A stretch of DNA of 64,000 nt from Streptantibioticus cattleyicolor NRRL 8057 = DSM 46488 (GCF_000240165.1 NC_017586.1:2542001-2606000); one strand, 5' to 3'; numbered from the stretch's first letter, positions 1 to 8,575 are shown. Notes: generated by a model not told the origin, from the sequence alone. Made by a program: numbers and translations.

Positions 1-151
1 GCGGAAGTTACCGCGCAATCAAGACCGAAAATCCCGCAAGAGATGGCATATGTGATGGAGTTCGCTATCAGCCATGCAATCGTGACTTCGGGGTGCCACA
101 CTCTGACCCGCAACCTGTCGCAGTGAGCTCGACCGCCCAGGAGGTGGACTC
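1..151 (+). promoter_or_regulatory. Upstream region of the abaA/whiJ-like regulatory cluster
   Basis: No gene is seen here. The stretch from about 1 to 110 is clearly less GC-rich than its surroundings, which suits a promoter for the regulator that follows. AGGAGG at about 139-144 is a strong ribosome binding site placed before the GTG at 152. No clear operator palindrome was recognised. Confidence 0.45.
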
Positions 152-1015
152 GTGGCAGCACCAACCGGACCTACCGTCCGGCGGATGCAACTCGGCTGGG
201 AACTCAAACGCTTGCGCGAAAGATGCGGATTCACCCTCGCGGAAGCGGTATCCGGGTTGACGTTCTCCGTCTCCAAACTCCACCGCGTGGAGAACGGCTT
301 GACGGCGCTGCCCAAGGTCGCCGACCTCCGTATGCTTCTGGAGCGCTACGGCGTGGACGACGAGGAAGACATCGCCTTCCTGGTCGAAACGCACCGCGAC
401 TCGCTCAATCGCGGGTGGTGGGCGCAGTATCGATCAACGATGCCGTCGGGCATGGCCATGTACGTCGGCCTGGAAAGCGGCGCCCACTCGATCCGCGCGT
501 GGCAACCCAGCGTTGTGCTGGGGCTGCTGCAAACCGAGCGCTACGCGAGGGAATTGTTCACCACCGCGAAACCGGTCCACGAGACGACGACCGAGTTCGT
601 GGAACGCGGCATCCAACTCCGCATTGAGCGCAAGCAGATCCTCACCCGCCGAGAGAAACCGACCAAGCTGTGGGCCATCCTCGACGAGGCCGTACTGCGA
701 CGTGTCGTAGGCGGTCATGACGTGATGCGGGAGCAGTACGAGGAAATCATCAGGCTTGCCGCCCTCGACCACGTGACCGTGCAGATCCTTCCGCTGGACG
801 CCGTCACGTACCGCTCCGCCAGCAACTTCACGCTCCTGGAGTTCACGACACCGCTACCCACCGTCGTCCAGTCCGACGGCCTGGACGGATCCAACGTCAA
901 CGACAAAGATGTCACCGTCTGGGCCTTCTCACGACAGTTCGACGCCCTGCGGGCCGGCGCTCTGGCGCCGAGCGAGACCCCGAAGTTCCTGCACCGACTA
1001 GCCCGGGAGATGTGA
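152..1015 (+). CDS. XRE-family regulator with C-terminal DUF5753 (WhiJ/AbaA-like)
   Basis: This 287-residue protein has an N-terminal Cro/C1-type helix-turn-helix at about residues 12-70, containing the recognition segment FSVSKLHRVENG. The rest (about 95-275) is a DUF5753-like ligand or partner domain with the typical WQPSVVLGLLQTERYAR start. Such proteins act in the cytoplasm as DNA-binding regulators; WhiJ and AbaA-cluster members influence development and antibiotic production in Streptomyces. The GTG start has AGGAGG eight bases upstream. The next gene, a DUF397 protein, overlaps or abuts its stop codon, the usual pairing for this family, so the two are likely co-translated. The family and role are established knowledge; the actual target genes are unknown. 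Confidence 0.9.
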   Translation: MAAPTGPTVRRMQLGWELKRLRERCGFTLAEAVSGLTFSVSKLHRVENGLTALPKVADLRMLLERYGVDDEEDIAFLVETHRDSLNRGWWAQYRSTMPSGMAMYVGLESGAHSIRAWQPSVVLGLLQTERYARELFTTAKPVHETTTEFVERGIQLRIERKQILTRREKPTKLWAILDEAVLRRVVGGHDVMREQYEEIIRLAALDHVTVQILPLDAVTYRSASNFTLLEFTTPLPTVVQSDGLDGSNVNDKDVTVWAFSRQFDALRAGALAPSETPKFLHRLAREM

Positions 1016-1017
1016 TC

Positions 1018-1248
1018 ATGACCCATCGCACGGCACTCGAAGCCATCCCCGAAAGCTCGTGGTTCAAGTCCTCGTACAGCGAAAACAACGGCACCGCGTG
1101 CGTCGAGGTAGCCGACCTCACCGCCACCCCCCACGCATCCGTCGCCATCCGTGACTCCAAGGATCCCGACGGGCCCGCCCTCCTCGTCCCGCCGGAGGCG
1201 TTCGCCGCGTTCGTCGCCGACGTGCGGGCCGGGGTGTTCGGGGGCTGA
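1018..1248 (+). CDS. DUF397 domain protein, partner of the XRE regulator
   Basis: This is a 76-residue protein made almost entirely of a DUF397 domain. The hallmark WFKSSYSENNGTACVEVA stretch sits near residues 15-32, and IRDSKDPDGP lies in the middle. DUF397 proteins nearly always accompany XRE-DUF5753 regulators in actinomycetes and are thought to work as a pair, sometimes described as toxin-antitoxin-like (Scr1 type). I chose the ATG at 1018 because GGGAG lies about eight bases upstream. A GTG at 1012 overlapping the previous stop would add two residues. The overlap or four-base spacing implies translational coupling. Confidence 0.88.
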   Translation: MTHRTALEAIPESSWFKSSYSENNGTACVEVADLTATPHASVAIRDSKDPDGPALLVPPEAFAAFVADVRAGVFGG

Positions 1249-1314
1249 GCCTGGCGGCGAGCCCGCACCGGTCGGCGATACGTGGCCTCGGCCACACTGC
1301 TCGGGAGGATCGAC

Positions 1315-2322
1315 GTGGAGCGACGGCAGTTCCTGACCGCGACCGCTGCCGTCGGCCTGGCAGCGCTCGACCTCACCGACGCCGAAGCGATCACCCGACG
1401 TGTCAAGCGCCCGGGCCCGGTCAGGGTGGGCATGGGTGAAGTGGCCGCGATCCATTCCATGACCACGGCGCTGGGCGACGCCGCCTCCGAACTCGGCGGC
1501 GGCCACGCACGCCACCTGGCCGTGCGCTACCTCATCGACGACGTCAAGCCCTGGCTAGACGGCGCGTACACCGAGAAGACCGGCCGCGAACTGTTCGCCG
1601 CGACCTCTCAACTCCTCCAGCTCATCGGGTGGATGGCGCGCGATGCCGGGGAACAGGGCCTCGCGCAGCGCTATCACGTCCACTCGTTCAAGCTGGCCGC
1701 GGAGGCCGGAGAGAACGAGCTCGCGGCCACCGCGCTGCGGGGGCTGGCGGACCAGGCCATCGACCTCGGGCACGTCCCCGCCGCCGTCCGGCTCGCCGAG
1801 GCGTGCGAGCATCAGGGCCGCAAGCTGACCAACCCCAAGGCGCTGGCGTACTACCGGAACACCTACGCCCGCGCCGCCGCGGCCGACGGCGACAGCACCA
1901 TCGCCGCGGCGATGCTGACCGCCTCCCAGGCCGCGATCGAACACGCGCCCGCCAAGCCCGGCGCGTCGTGGGCCTCGCATTACAGCCCCGGCCGGTGGGC
2001 GCACGAGTCTGGCATGATCCACGCCTCGCTCGGCGACCTGCCGGCCGCCGAGGAGCATCTGCACCTCGCCCTCGACATTCACGGGCTCGACCGCAAGCGC
2101 ACCCGCGCGATCGTGCTGGCCGACCTCGGTCAGGTACAGCTCAAGCGGGGCGACACCGAGACGGCTCTCGCGACCTGGCACGAGTTCGTGGACTGTGCCG
2201 AGGGCGTGCAGTCGGTCCGGATCAACGACGCGGTCGGCAACATTACGGCCCGCCTGCCCCATCTCCCCGACACCGGCGCCGCCCAGGAGTTGAAGGAACG
2301 GCTCGCCGGTCGAGCCACGTAG
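1315..2322 (+). CDS. TPR-type regulatory protein lacking a DNA-binding domain
   Basis: About 335 residues, all alpha-helical with tetratricopeptide-like repeats (for example AEEHLHLALDIHGLD and QVQLKRGDTETALATWHE towards the C-terminus). The N-terminus, MERRQFLTATAAVGLAALDL, matches the linker that normally follows the helix-turn-helix in Streptomyces XRE-TPR regulators, but no helix-turn-helix precedes it here. GTG 1315 has GGGAGGA six bases upstream; a GTG at 1282 without a clear site would add eleven residues. It lies 66 bases after the DUF397 gene and is probably co-transcribed. It may be a stand-alone sensor module or the surviving part of a larger regulator; the function is not known. 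Confidence 0.75.
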   Translation: MERRQFLTATAAVGLAALDLTDAEAITRRVKRPGPVRVGMGEVAAIHSMTTALGDAASELGGGHARHLAVRYLIDDVKPWLDGAYTEKTGRELFAATSQLLQLIGWMARDAGEQGLAQRYHVHSFKLAAEAGENELAATALRGLADQAIDLGHVPAAVRLAEACEHQGRKLTNPKALAYYRNTYARAAAADGDSTIAAAMLTASQAAIEHAPAKPGASWASHYSPGRWAHESGMIHASLGDLPAAEEHLHLALDIHGLDRKRTRAIVLADLGQVQLKRGDTETALATWHEFVDCAEGVQSVRINDAVGNITARLPHLPDTGAAQELKERLAGRAT

Positions 2323-2509
2323 CCTGCCGGTCGCCTCCAGCGACGGTGATCCCCGCGCTCCGGGAGGAGTTGGAGGTATCCGTGCCCGAGGACCGCGGCC
2401 CGGGGCGGGCCGTCGAAGGCAGGGATGTCGAGGCCGCCCAGGGGCCGTCACACCTTCGCGTGAACGGGGTAATCGCGCGGCTACTTATCGCTACCCTACC
2501 GCCACGTCG

Positions 2510-3016
2510 GTGATGTCTCCTGAGGTGTTCGGGCCGGTAGCCACTGGTGGCTGGGACTGCGCGAGTTTTCGCATCACGGACGTGGCTGCCGCCCGGTCCT
2601 GTCGGCGTAAAGCCCGGTGGATGCTGGAGCAGTGGGGGTTGGCGTCCATCCCCGACCTGGCGGCCGATGTCGAGGTCATCGTCTCGGAGTTGGTGACCAA
2701 CGTCCGTCGGCACGCGGCGGACGCGTATCCCTGGGGGCGGCTCACCCTGGGGCACACGGGCGAACGGCTGGAGCTCTCCGTGCATGGCCGCAACGGCGAC
2801 CGCCACGGACCGTACACGGCCATGCGTCATCAGGTGTCCGGCGAAGCGGAGTCCGGACGGGGGCTGTCCATAGTGCGTGAGCTGGCCGCCGCACACCGCG
2901 GTGATGTCTTCATCAGGCCGGACTGGGACGGAGCGGGCAAGTTCGTGCGGGTGTCCTTGCCGTTGCCGAACGGCGTGCGGTCCACCATCGCGTCACGTTG
3001 CCCGTTCCTGCCGTGA
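2510..3016 (+). CDS. RsbW-like ATP-binding protein (anti-sigma/serine kinase type)
   Basis: This 168-residue protein belongs to the HATPase_c_2 group, which includes RsbW, SpoIIAB and many abaA-cluster proteins. Residues 55-70 carry the N-box (VIVSELVTNVRRHA), and residues about 118-130 carry the G1-like ESGRGLSIV loop that binds ATP. Members phosphorylate anti-anti-sigma factors or sequester sigma factors in the cytoplasm. No sigma factor or STAS partner is adjacent. Tandem GTG-ATG codons at 2510 and 2513 offer two near-identical starts and no strong Shine-Dalgarno sequence is visible. Together with the XRE and DUF397 genes it makes the classic abaA/whiJ-like set. Confidence 0.83.
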   Translation: MMSPEVFGPVATGGWDCASFRITDVAAARSCRRKARWMLEQWGLASIPDLAADVEVIVSELVTNVRRHAADAYPWGRLTLGHTGERLELSVHGRNGDRHGPYTAMRHQVSGEAESGRGLSIVRELAAAHRGDVFIRPDWDGAGKFVRVSLPLPNGVRSTIASRCPFLP

Positions 3017-3085
3017 GATGGCGATCCGGATCGCCCGGAAGGCACCCTTGATTCGAGCGCACTCCAACGGCTTGGCTTGACGGCC

Positions 3086-4069
3086 ATGGAGTATACGCAG
3101 CTCGGACGTACCGGATTGAAGGTCTCCCGACTGGTGCTGGGCACCATGAACTTCGGCCCGCTGACCGAGGAGGCGGAGAGCCACGCGATCATGGACGCCG
3201 CCCTGGAGGCGGGGGTCAACTTCTTCGACACCGCCAACGTCTACGGATGGGGCGAGAACAAGGGGCGCACGGAGGAGATCATCGGGTCGTGGTTCGCCAA
3301 GGGCGGCGGACGGCGGGAGAAGACCGTGCTGGCCACCAAGGTCTACGGGCAGATGGGCGAGTGGCCCAACGAGGGCAGGCTCTCCGCCCTCCACATCCGC
3401 CGCGCCGCCGAGGCGAGCCTGAGGCGGCTCGGCACCGACCACATCGACCTGTACCAGTTCCACCACGTGGACCGCGGGACCCCGTGGGACGAGATCTGGC
3501 AGGCGATCGACGTCCTCGTCCAGCAGGGCAAGGTGCTCTACGCGGGGTCGTCCAACTTCGCCGGTTGGCACATCGCGCGGGCCAACGAGGCCGCGGCGCG
3601 GCGGGGCTCGCTGGGGCTCGTCTCCGAGCAGTGCCTGTACAACCTGGTGGAGCGGCGCGCCGAGATGGAGGTGGTCCCGGCGGCGCAGGAGTACGGGCTC
3701 GGGGTGATCCCGTGGTCGCCGCTGCACGGCGGGCTGCTGGGCGGGGCCATCCGCAAGGAGCGGGAGCGGGCCGGGGGACGTTCCGCCCAGGGGCGCTCGG
3801 CGGACGCGCTGAAGAACGCGTCCCGGCGCGAGCAGATCCAGGCGTACGAGGACCTGTGCGCAGAGCACGGCCACGAGCCCGGCGAGGTGGCGCTGGCCTG
3901 GCTGCTCACCCGGCCCGGGGTCACCGGGCCGATCGTGGGACCGCGGACCGCCGGACAGCTGGAGTCGGCGCTGCGGGCGGTCGAGCTGAAGCCGGCGCCG
4001 GAGTTCCTGACCGCGCTGGAGGAGGTCTTCCCGGGCCCGGGCCCGTCCCCGGAGGCGTTCGCCTGGTGA
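3086..4069 (+). CDS. Aldo/keto reductase
   Basis: A 327-residue cytoplasmic NADPH-dependent oxidoreductase of the aldo/keto reductase superfamily (AKR, TIM barrel). The catalytic tetrad is visible as Asp48 and Tyr53 (FFDTANVYGWG), Lys85 (LATKVYG) and His126 (LYQFHHVD). The cofactor-binding region near the C-terminus contains TGPIVGPRTAGQLESALRA. The first methionine, ATG 3086, gives the usual family N-terminus MEYTQLGRTGLKVS; an in-frame TTG at 3077 is unlikely. No strong ribosome binding site is present. The substrate cannot be deduced. The gene stands alone and converges on the small gene at 4095. Confidence 0.92.
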   Translation: MEYTQLGRTGLKVSRLVLGTMNFGPLTEEAESHAIMDAALEAGVNFFDTANVYGWGENKGRTEEIIGSWFAKGGGRREKTVLATKVYGQMGEWPNEGRLSALHIRRAAEASLRRLGTDHIDLYQFHHVDRGTPWDEIWQAIDVLVQQGKVLYAGSSNFAGWHIARANEAAARRGSLGLVSEQCLYNLVERRAEMEVVPAAQEYGLGVIPWSPLHGGLLGGAIRKERERAGGRSAQGRSADALKNASRREQIQAYEDLCAEHGHEPGEVALAWLLTRPGVTGPIVGPRTAGQLESALRAVELKPAPEFLTALEEVFPGPGPSPEAFAW

Positions 4070-4094
4070 CCGCCACGGCGCGGGCCGGGGTGCC

Positions 4095-4181
4095 TCACTT
4101 CATGGCGGCGGCCACCACCACGACCGCCAGCAGCAGTACCAACGCGGCGGTCATCACTCGGGTACGGGTCTTGGGATCCAC
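4095..4181 (-). CDS. 28-residue single-pass membrane micropeptide
   Basis: A tiny open frame of 28 residues, MDPKTRTRVMTAALVLLLAVVVVAAAMK. It has a short basic N-terminus and one hydrophobic helix (about residues 10-26), so it should sit in the membrane. It starts with GTG at 4181, 23 bases after the stop of the RNA ligase gene and on the same strand as the MFS transporter, so it is the last member of the marR-MFS-thpR unit. Streptomyces genomes carry similarly placed micropeptides, annotated from memory as SGM_5486-type transporter-associated proteins. The link is inferred from position and the MDPK start. No strong Shine-Dalgarno sequence is seen. Confidence 0.55.
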   Translation of the reverse strand: MDPKTRTRVMTAALVLLLAVVVVAAAMK

Positions 4182-4204
4182 CCCATGAGCGTAACCGGAA
4201 GGGG

Positions 4205-4783
4205 TCAGTGACCCAGCGGCCAGGTCCCCAGGGTCTGGTAGCGCGGCCGGGGTCCAGGGGCGCCGGGGGCGGCGGACGCGGGGGCCGGGAGGTTGCTGCG
4301 GATCAGGGCGATCTCCCGGGCCGTCCAGTCGCGGCCGGCGAAGTCGGCGAGCGGTTCGGCGAACGGGCGCAGCCTGGTGTGGCCGCGGTTGCGGGCCAGG
4401 GTCAGGTGGGCGGTGAAGCGGCGCTCCTCGTCCAGGGCGATGCCGGCGTGGCGGGCGGCGGCGTTCACCGAGGCGGCCAGGCGGCCCAGCTCGGGGGTGT
4501 GGCCGGTGACGCCGGCCCACAGCACGCGGTCGCCGAAGCGTCCGCCGCCGGCCAGCCGCAGTCGGGCCGGCGGGTGTCGGCGGGCTGCCCTGGCGAGGCG
4601 TTCGCGCAGGTCGGGCAGGGTGTCCTCGGCCACCTCGCCGAGGAAGGCGAGCGTCAGGTGCCACTGCTCGGGGCCGGTCCAGCGCAACGCGTCGGCGCCG
4701 GGGAGGGCGCGCAGGCCGTCGACCACGTCGCCCAGTTCACGCAGCGCCTCGTCCGGCGGGGCCACCGCCACGAAGAGTCTCAT
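4205..4783 (-). CDS. thpR: RNA 2',3'-cyclic phosphodiesterase (2'-5' RNA ligase family)
   Basis: This 192-residue protein belongs to the 2H phosphoesterase superfamily. Both catalytic HxTx motifs are present: HLTL at residue 42 and HLTL at about residue 126. ThpR-type enzymes hydrolyse or ligate 2',5' and 2',3'-cyclic phosphodiester RNA ends in the cytoplasm. The ATG at 4783 gives MRLFVAVAPPDEA, the standard family start. It lies 38 bases after the MFS transporter and is probably co-transcribed. The C-terminal 20 residues are Ala/Pro/Gly-rich and probably disordered. Confidence 0.9.
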   Translation of the reverse strand: MRLFVAVAPPDEALRELGDVVDGLRALPGADALRWTGPEQWHLTLAFLGEVAEDTLPDLRERLARAARRHPPARLRLAGGGRFGDRVLWAGVTGHTPELGRLAASVNAAARHAGIALDEERRFTAHLTLARNRGHTRLRPFAEPLADFAGRDWTAREIALIRSNLPAPASAAPGAPGPRPRYQTLGTWPLGH

Positions 4784-4821
4784 CGACTCCAGTGTGCCGT
4801 CCCCGGCCGGGGGGGAGGACG

Positions 4822-6180
4822 TCACGCAGCGACCGTGACGTCCTCGGCGGTCCGGCCGCCGTCCCGGGGTACGAACCGTACGTGCGGGCGGCCGGAGCGC
4901 AGCCCGACCTTGAGCCGCAGCCCGCCGACCCGGGCGAGCATCACGGCGATGAAGACCGCGGCGCCCGCGGAGACCAGGCCGCCGCTGAGGAAGCCGATCC
5001 GGGGGCCGTAGGTGTCGGTGACCCAGCCGACCAGCGGACCGCCCAGCGGGGTGCCGCCGGTGAAGACCATCATGAACAAGCTCATCACCCGGCCGCGCAT
5101 CGCCGGATCGGTGCCGAGCTGCACCGAGGAGTTGGCCGTGGTGTTGACGGTGATGCCGAAGACGCCGATCACCACCAGCAGCCCGGTGAAGATCCACAGC
5201 GAGGGCGACAGAGCGGCCACCATCTCCAGCAGGCCGAACGCCATCGCCGCGAAGAGCAGCATCCGCATCCGGGTGGTGGCCCGGCGGGCGGCGAGCAGCG
5301 CGCCGATCAGCGAGCCGATCGCCATGGCGCTGTTGAAGAGCCCGTAGGTGCCGGCGCCGGAGCGGAAGACGCCCTGCGCGAAGGCGGAGAGCCAGATGGC
5401 GAAGTTGAAGCCGAAGGTGCCGATGAAGCCGACCAGCACGATCGTCCACATCAGGTCGGGTCGCCCGGCCACGTACCGCAGGCCCTCCCGTAGCTGGCCC
5501 TTGCCGCGCGGGGCCCGCTGGACCTCGTGGAGCTCGGCGGGGCGCATCAGCAGCAGGCCGATCAGCGGGGCGCCGAACGACAGCCCGTTGATCAGGAAGG
5601 CCCAGCCGCTGCCGACCGCGGTGATCAGCGCGCCGGCGACGGCGGGGCCGATGAGGCGGGCGGTCTGGAAGTTCGCCGAGTTGAGGCTGACCGCGTTGCG
5701 GACGTCCTGGGGGCCGACCATCTCGACCACGAAGGACTGGCGGGTGGGGTTGTCGACCACGGTCACCACGCCGAGCAGGAACGCGATGGCGTACACGTGC
5801 CAGACCTGGACGTGGCCGCTGAGGGTGAGCGCGGCCAGCAGCAGGCCGAGCAGGCCCATGGTGGACTGCGTGACCAGCAGCAGGCGGCGCTTGGGGTAGC
5901 GGTCGGCGATGACGCCGCCGTAGAGCCCGAAGAGCAGCATCGGCAGGAACTGCATGGCGGTGGTGACGCCCACCGCGGTGGAGGAGCCGGTGAGGCTGAG
6001 CACCAGCCAGTCCTGCGCGATGCGGGACATCCAGGTGCCGGTGTTGGATATCACGGCACCGGTGGCGAAGAGCCGGTAGTTGCGGACCTTGAGCGAGCTG
6101 AAGGTGGAGCGCTTGGCCGTGGTCGTCGGGGTGGTGGGGTTCGATCCGGGTGCGGGGTCTGCTCCGGGGGCCGAACTCAA
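4822..6180 (-). CDS. MFS transporter (multidrug efflux type)
   Basis: A 452-residue integral membrane protein of the major facilitator superfamily with about 12 transmembrane segments. The cytoplasmic loop motif GGVIADRYPKRR between TM2 and TM3 is the MFS signature. A hydrophilic, Pro/Thr-rich N-terminal tail of about 25 residues precedes TM1. The start is TTG 6180, chosen because AAGGAG lies eight bases upstream. It follows the MarR gene by 64 bases on the same strand, so MarR probably controls it; marR-MFS pairs usually export antibiotics or toxic metabolites. The substrate is unknown. Confidence 0.9.
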   Translation of the reverse strand: MSSAPGADPAPGSNPTTPTTTAKRSTFSSLKVRNYRLFATGAVISNTGTWMSRIAQDWLVLSLTGSSTAVGVTTAMQFLPMLLFGLYGGVIADRYPKRRLLLVTQSTMGLLGLLLAALTLSGHVQVWHVYAIAFLLGVVTVVDNPTRQSFVVEMVGPQDVRNAVSLNSANFQTARLIGPAVAGALITAVGSGWAFLINGLSFGAPLIGLLLMRPAELHEVQRAPRGKGQLREGLRYVAGRPDLMWTIVLVGFIGTFGFNFAIWLSAFAQGVFRSGAGTYGLFNSAMAIGSLIGALLAARRATTRMRMLLFAAMAFGLLEMVAALSPSLWIFTGLLVVIGVFGITVNTTANSSVQLGTDPAMRGRVMSLFMMVFTGGTPLGGPLVGWVTDTYGPRIGFLSGGLVSAGAAVFIAVMLARVGGLRLKVGLRSGRPHVRFVPRDGGRTAEDVTVAA

Positions 6181-6244
6181 GGGGGTCTCTCCTTAACTGG
6201 CGGGGGCGCCGGGTGTGCGGTTGCCGTTCGTGGTGCGGGCCGGG

Positions 6245-6703
6245 CTAGAGGTGGGCCAGCTTCTCCAGGGTGGGGGCCGCGTCACGCAGCACGGCCCACT
6301 CCTCGTCGGTGAGGCCCTCGGCGAGGCCGGCCAGCCACGCGTTGCGCCGGCGGCGGCTCTCGGCGAGCATCGCCTCGGCCGCCTCGGTGCTGCTGACCAT
6401 GACCTGCCGGCGGTCCTCCGGGTGGGGTTCGCGGCGGACCAGCCCCTTGGCCTCCAGCATCGCCACGATGCGGGTCATCGACGGCGGCTGGACGTGCTCC
6501 TTGCGGGCCAGTTCCCCCGGCGTCGCCGAACCGCAGCGCACCAGCAGGCCCAGGACCGACATCTCGGTGAAGCTGAGCGACTCATCGGGCGCCCCCTGGC
6601 CCACCACATGGGGCACGCCGCGCCGCATCCGGCGGGAGAGCCGCAGGATGGCGGAGCGGAGGGAGTTCACCGCGGCGAGGTCGTCCTCGGACAGTTCGGT
6701 CAC
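6245..6703 (-). CDS. MarR-family transcriptional regulator
   Basis: A 152-residue winged helix-turn-helix protein. The recognition region (GELARKEHVQPPSMTRIVAML, about residues 60-80) and the beta-wing (EPHPEDRRQVMVSST) are both typical of MarR. MarR dimers repress transporter or oxidoreductase genes until a small phenolic or toxic ligand binds. It is the first gene of the operon with the MFS transporter, thpR and the micropeptide. The GTG start at 6703 is only a few bases from an AT-rich stretch (6704-6740) likely to hold its own promoter and operator. Confidence 0.92.
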   Translation of the reverse strand: MTELSEDDLAAVNSLRSAILRLSRRMRRGVPHVVGQGAPDESLSFTEMSVLGLLVRCGSATPGELARKEHVQPPSMTRIVAMLEAKGLVRREPHPEDRRQVMVSSTEAAEAMLAESRRRRNAWLAGLAEGLTDEEWAVLRDAAPTLEKLAHL

Positions 6704-6843
6704 GATCTTTAGCTTACCTCATTACTTTGCCTAACGAAAATGACCTGATCGGGCCAAACGCCAAGCCGACCAATGTCACCCGTACGAGTGAGTTCGACCA
6801 CGAAATGGACGCTTTCCCCCGTGCCGCTCGGGACCGTAGCCCC
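6704..6843. promoter_or_regulatory. Divergent promoter region between marR and the RHH gene
   Basis: The 37 bases next to marR (about 6704-6740) are strikingly AT-rich for this genome. They are bounded by TTAG at 6709 and CTAA at 6731, with TTACCTCA followed directly by TTACTTTG between them. This fits a MarR autoregulatory operator overlapping the promoter, but the symmetry is weak and the assignment is an inference. Confidence 0.4.
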
Positions 6844-7038
6844 ATGGGAGCACGCGCGGAGGCGACGAAGGTGCTGAGCCTGCGGCTGGACGGCGAGCTG
6901 TTCGACCGGCTCGTCCGGCACGCCGCCAAACGCGGAATGAGCGTCCAGGACTATGTCGTCCGGACGCTCATCCGCGATGACTTCGACGAGCGGTTCAAGT
7001 CCGCGGTCGAGGAGACGGAACGGTTCTACGCGGGCTGA
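6844..7038 (+). CDS. Small ribbon-helix-helix (CopG-like) protein
   Basis: A 64-residue protein whose central part (TKVLSLRLDGELFDRLVRHA, then KRGMSVQDYVVRTLIRD) has the beta-strand, helix, helix pattern of ribbon-helix-helix DNA-binding proteins. The C-terminal tail FKSAVEETERFY is helical and acidic. I chose the ATG at 6844 because the longer frame back to a TTG at 6727 runs through promoter-like AT-rich sequence. No toxin gene is adjacent, so it is not an obvious antitoxin. It may regulate itself or the neighbouring marR unit. Confidence 0.7.
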   Translation: MGARAEATKVLSLRLDGELFDRLVRHAAKRGMSVQDYVVRTLIRDDFDERFKSAVEETERFYAG

Positions 7039-7073
7039 CGGCCGCGTACCCCGCCCGGCCAGGTGGAACGCCG

Positions 7074-8531
7074 TCAGGTCAGGTGGAGCGGCGGCATCAG
7101 GTAGTAGAAGGCGAAGACCGCCGAGACCACGTAGAGGGCGACCGGCACCTCACGGCCGCGGCCGGCCACCAGGCGCAGCACGCAGAAGCTGATGAAGCCC
7201 ATGCCGATGCCGTTGGTGATCGAGTAGGTGAACGGCATCATCAGCATCGTCACGAACGCCGGGATGGCGATGGTGAAGTCGCTCCAGTCGATGTCCCGGA
7301 CGCTGCCCGCCAGGATCAGGAAGCCCACCGCGATCAGCGCCGGGGTGGCCGCCTGCGCCGGGACCATGGTGGCCAGCGGGGTCAGGAAGAGCGAGAGCGC
7401 GAACATCAGGCCGGTGACCACGCTGGCCAGGCCGGTACGGGCGCCCTCGCCGACGCCGGTGGTCGACTCCACGAAGCAGGTGTTGGCCGAGCTGGAGGTG
7501 GCGCCGCCGAGCGCGGTGGCGATCCCGTCCACCATCAGCACCCGGTTCATGCCCGGCAGGTCGCCCTTTTCGGTGAGCAGGTGCGCCTCGTCGCTGACGC
7601 CGAGGATGGTGCCCATCGCGTCGAAGAAGCCGGACAGCAGCACGGTGAAGACGAAGAGCACGCCGGTGACGATGCCCACCTCGTGGAAACCGCCGAACAG
7701 GCTCACCTTGCCGACCAGCCCGAAGTCGGGGGTGGAGACCGGGTTGCCGGGCCACTTGGGGACGGTCAGCCCCCAGGAGGCCGCCGGGACCTTGGCCACC
7801 AGGTCCAGGATCACCGCGAGGACGGTCATGGCCACGATGCTGATCAGGATGGCGCCGGGCACCTTGCGGACGATCAGCCCCAAGGTGATCAGCACCCCGA
7901 GCACGAAGACCAGCACCGGCCAGCCGTTGAGGTGGCCGGTGGCCCCGAGCTGCAACGGAACGGTGGTGTGCGCGGCGTCCGGGACGCGGCTGACGAAGCC
8001 GGAGTCGACCAGGCCGATCATGAAGATGAACAGGCCGATGCCGATGGCGATGGCCTTCCGCAGGCCGAGCGGCACCGCGCTCATCACCCGTTCCCGCAGC
8101 CCGGTCGCGACCAGCAGCATGATCGCCAGACCGGCGAGCACCACCATGCCCATCGCGTCCGGCCAGGACATCCTGGGCGCGAGCTGGAGGGCGACCACGC
8201 TGTTGATGCCGAGCCCGGCGGCGAGCGCGATCGGCACGTTGCCGATCACCCCCATCAGCAACGTGGTGAGCGCCGCGGTCAGCACGGTGGCGGTCACCAA
8301 CTGCCCCCCGGCCAGGTGGTGACCGTACTTGTCCACACCGCTGCCGAGGATGATCGGGTTCAGCACGATGATGTACGCCATCGCGAAGAACGTCGCCAGA
8401 CCACCACGGATCTCACGGGAAACGCTCGACCCCCGCTCGGAGATCTTGAAGAAACGGTCCAGCCCGTTCCGGGCGGGTTGCGGGGCCTGCGGCTGGGCGG
8501 AGCCGACCGGGGCGGTGGCCGAGCTGGGCAT
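7074..8531 (-). CDS. NCS2-family purine (guanine/hypoxanthine) permease
   Basis: A 485-residue membrane protein of the nucleobase cation symporter 2 family, AzgA/PbuG-like branch, with about 12-14 hydrophobic segments. Characteristic stretches are GGLATFFAMAYIIVLNP near residue 45, GLGINS near residue 105, and SSSANTCFVESTTGVGEGART near residue 345, which line the substrate path. It takes up guanine, hypoxanthine or adenine by proton symport. AAGGA lies about six bases before the ATG. A long imperfect palindrome stands upstream (8576-8620) and may control it. Confidence 0.9.
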   Translation of the reverse strand: MPSSATAPVGSAQPQAPQPARNGLDRFFKISERGSSVSREIRGGLATFFAMAYIIVLNPIILGSGVDKYGHHLAGGQLVTATVLTAALTTLLMGVIGNVPIALAAGLGINSVVALQLAPRMSWPDAMGMVVLAGLAIMLLVATGLRERVMSAVPLGLRKAIAIGIGLFIFMIGLVDSGFVSRVPDAAHTTVPLQLGATGHLNGWPVLVFVLGVLITLGLIVRKVPGAILISIVAMTVLAVILDLVAKVPAASWGLTVPKWPGNPVSTPDFGLVGKVSLFGGFHEVGIVTGVLFVFTVLLSGFFDAMGTILGVSDEAHLLTEKGDLPGMNRVLMVDGIATALGGATSSSANTCFVESTTGVGEGARTGLASVVTGLMFALSLFLTPLATMVPAQAATPALIAVGFLILAGSVRDIDWSDFTIAIPAFVTMLMMPFTYSITNGIGMGFISFCVLRLVAGRGREVPVALYVVSAVFAFYYLMPPLHLT

Positions 8532-8575
8532 GCGAATCCTTGGGTTCCTCGGGGAAGGGAGGCGGGATTTGTAGC

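Noticed and set aside
6709-6734. Exact MarR operator palindrome
   Set aside because: TTAG and CTAA mark the ends, but the arms match poorly. The region is listed only as a probable promoter, not as a defined operator.
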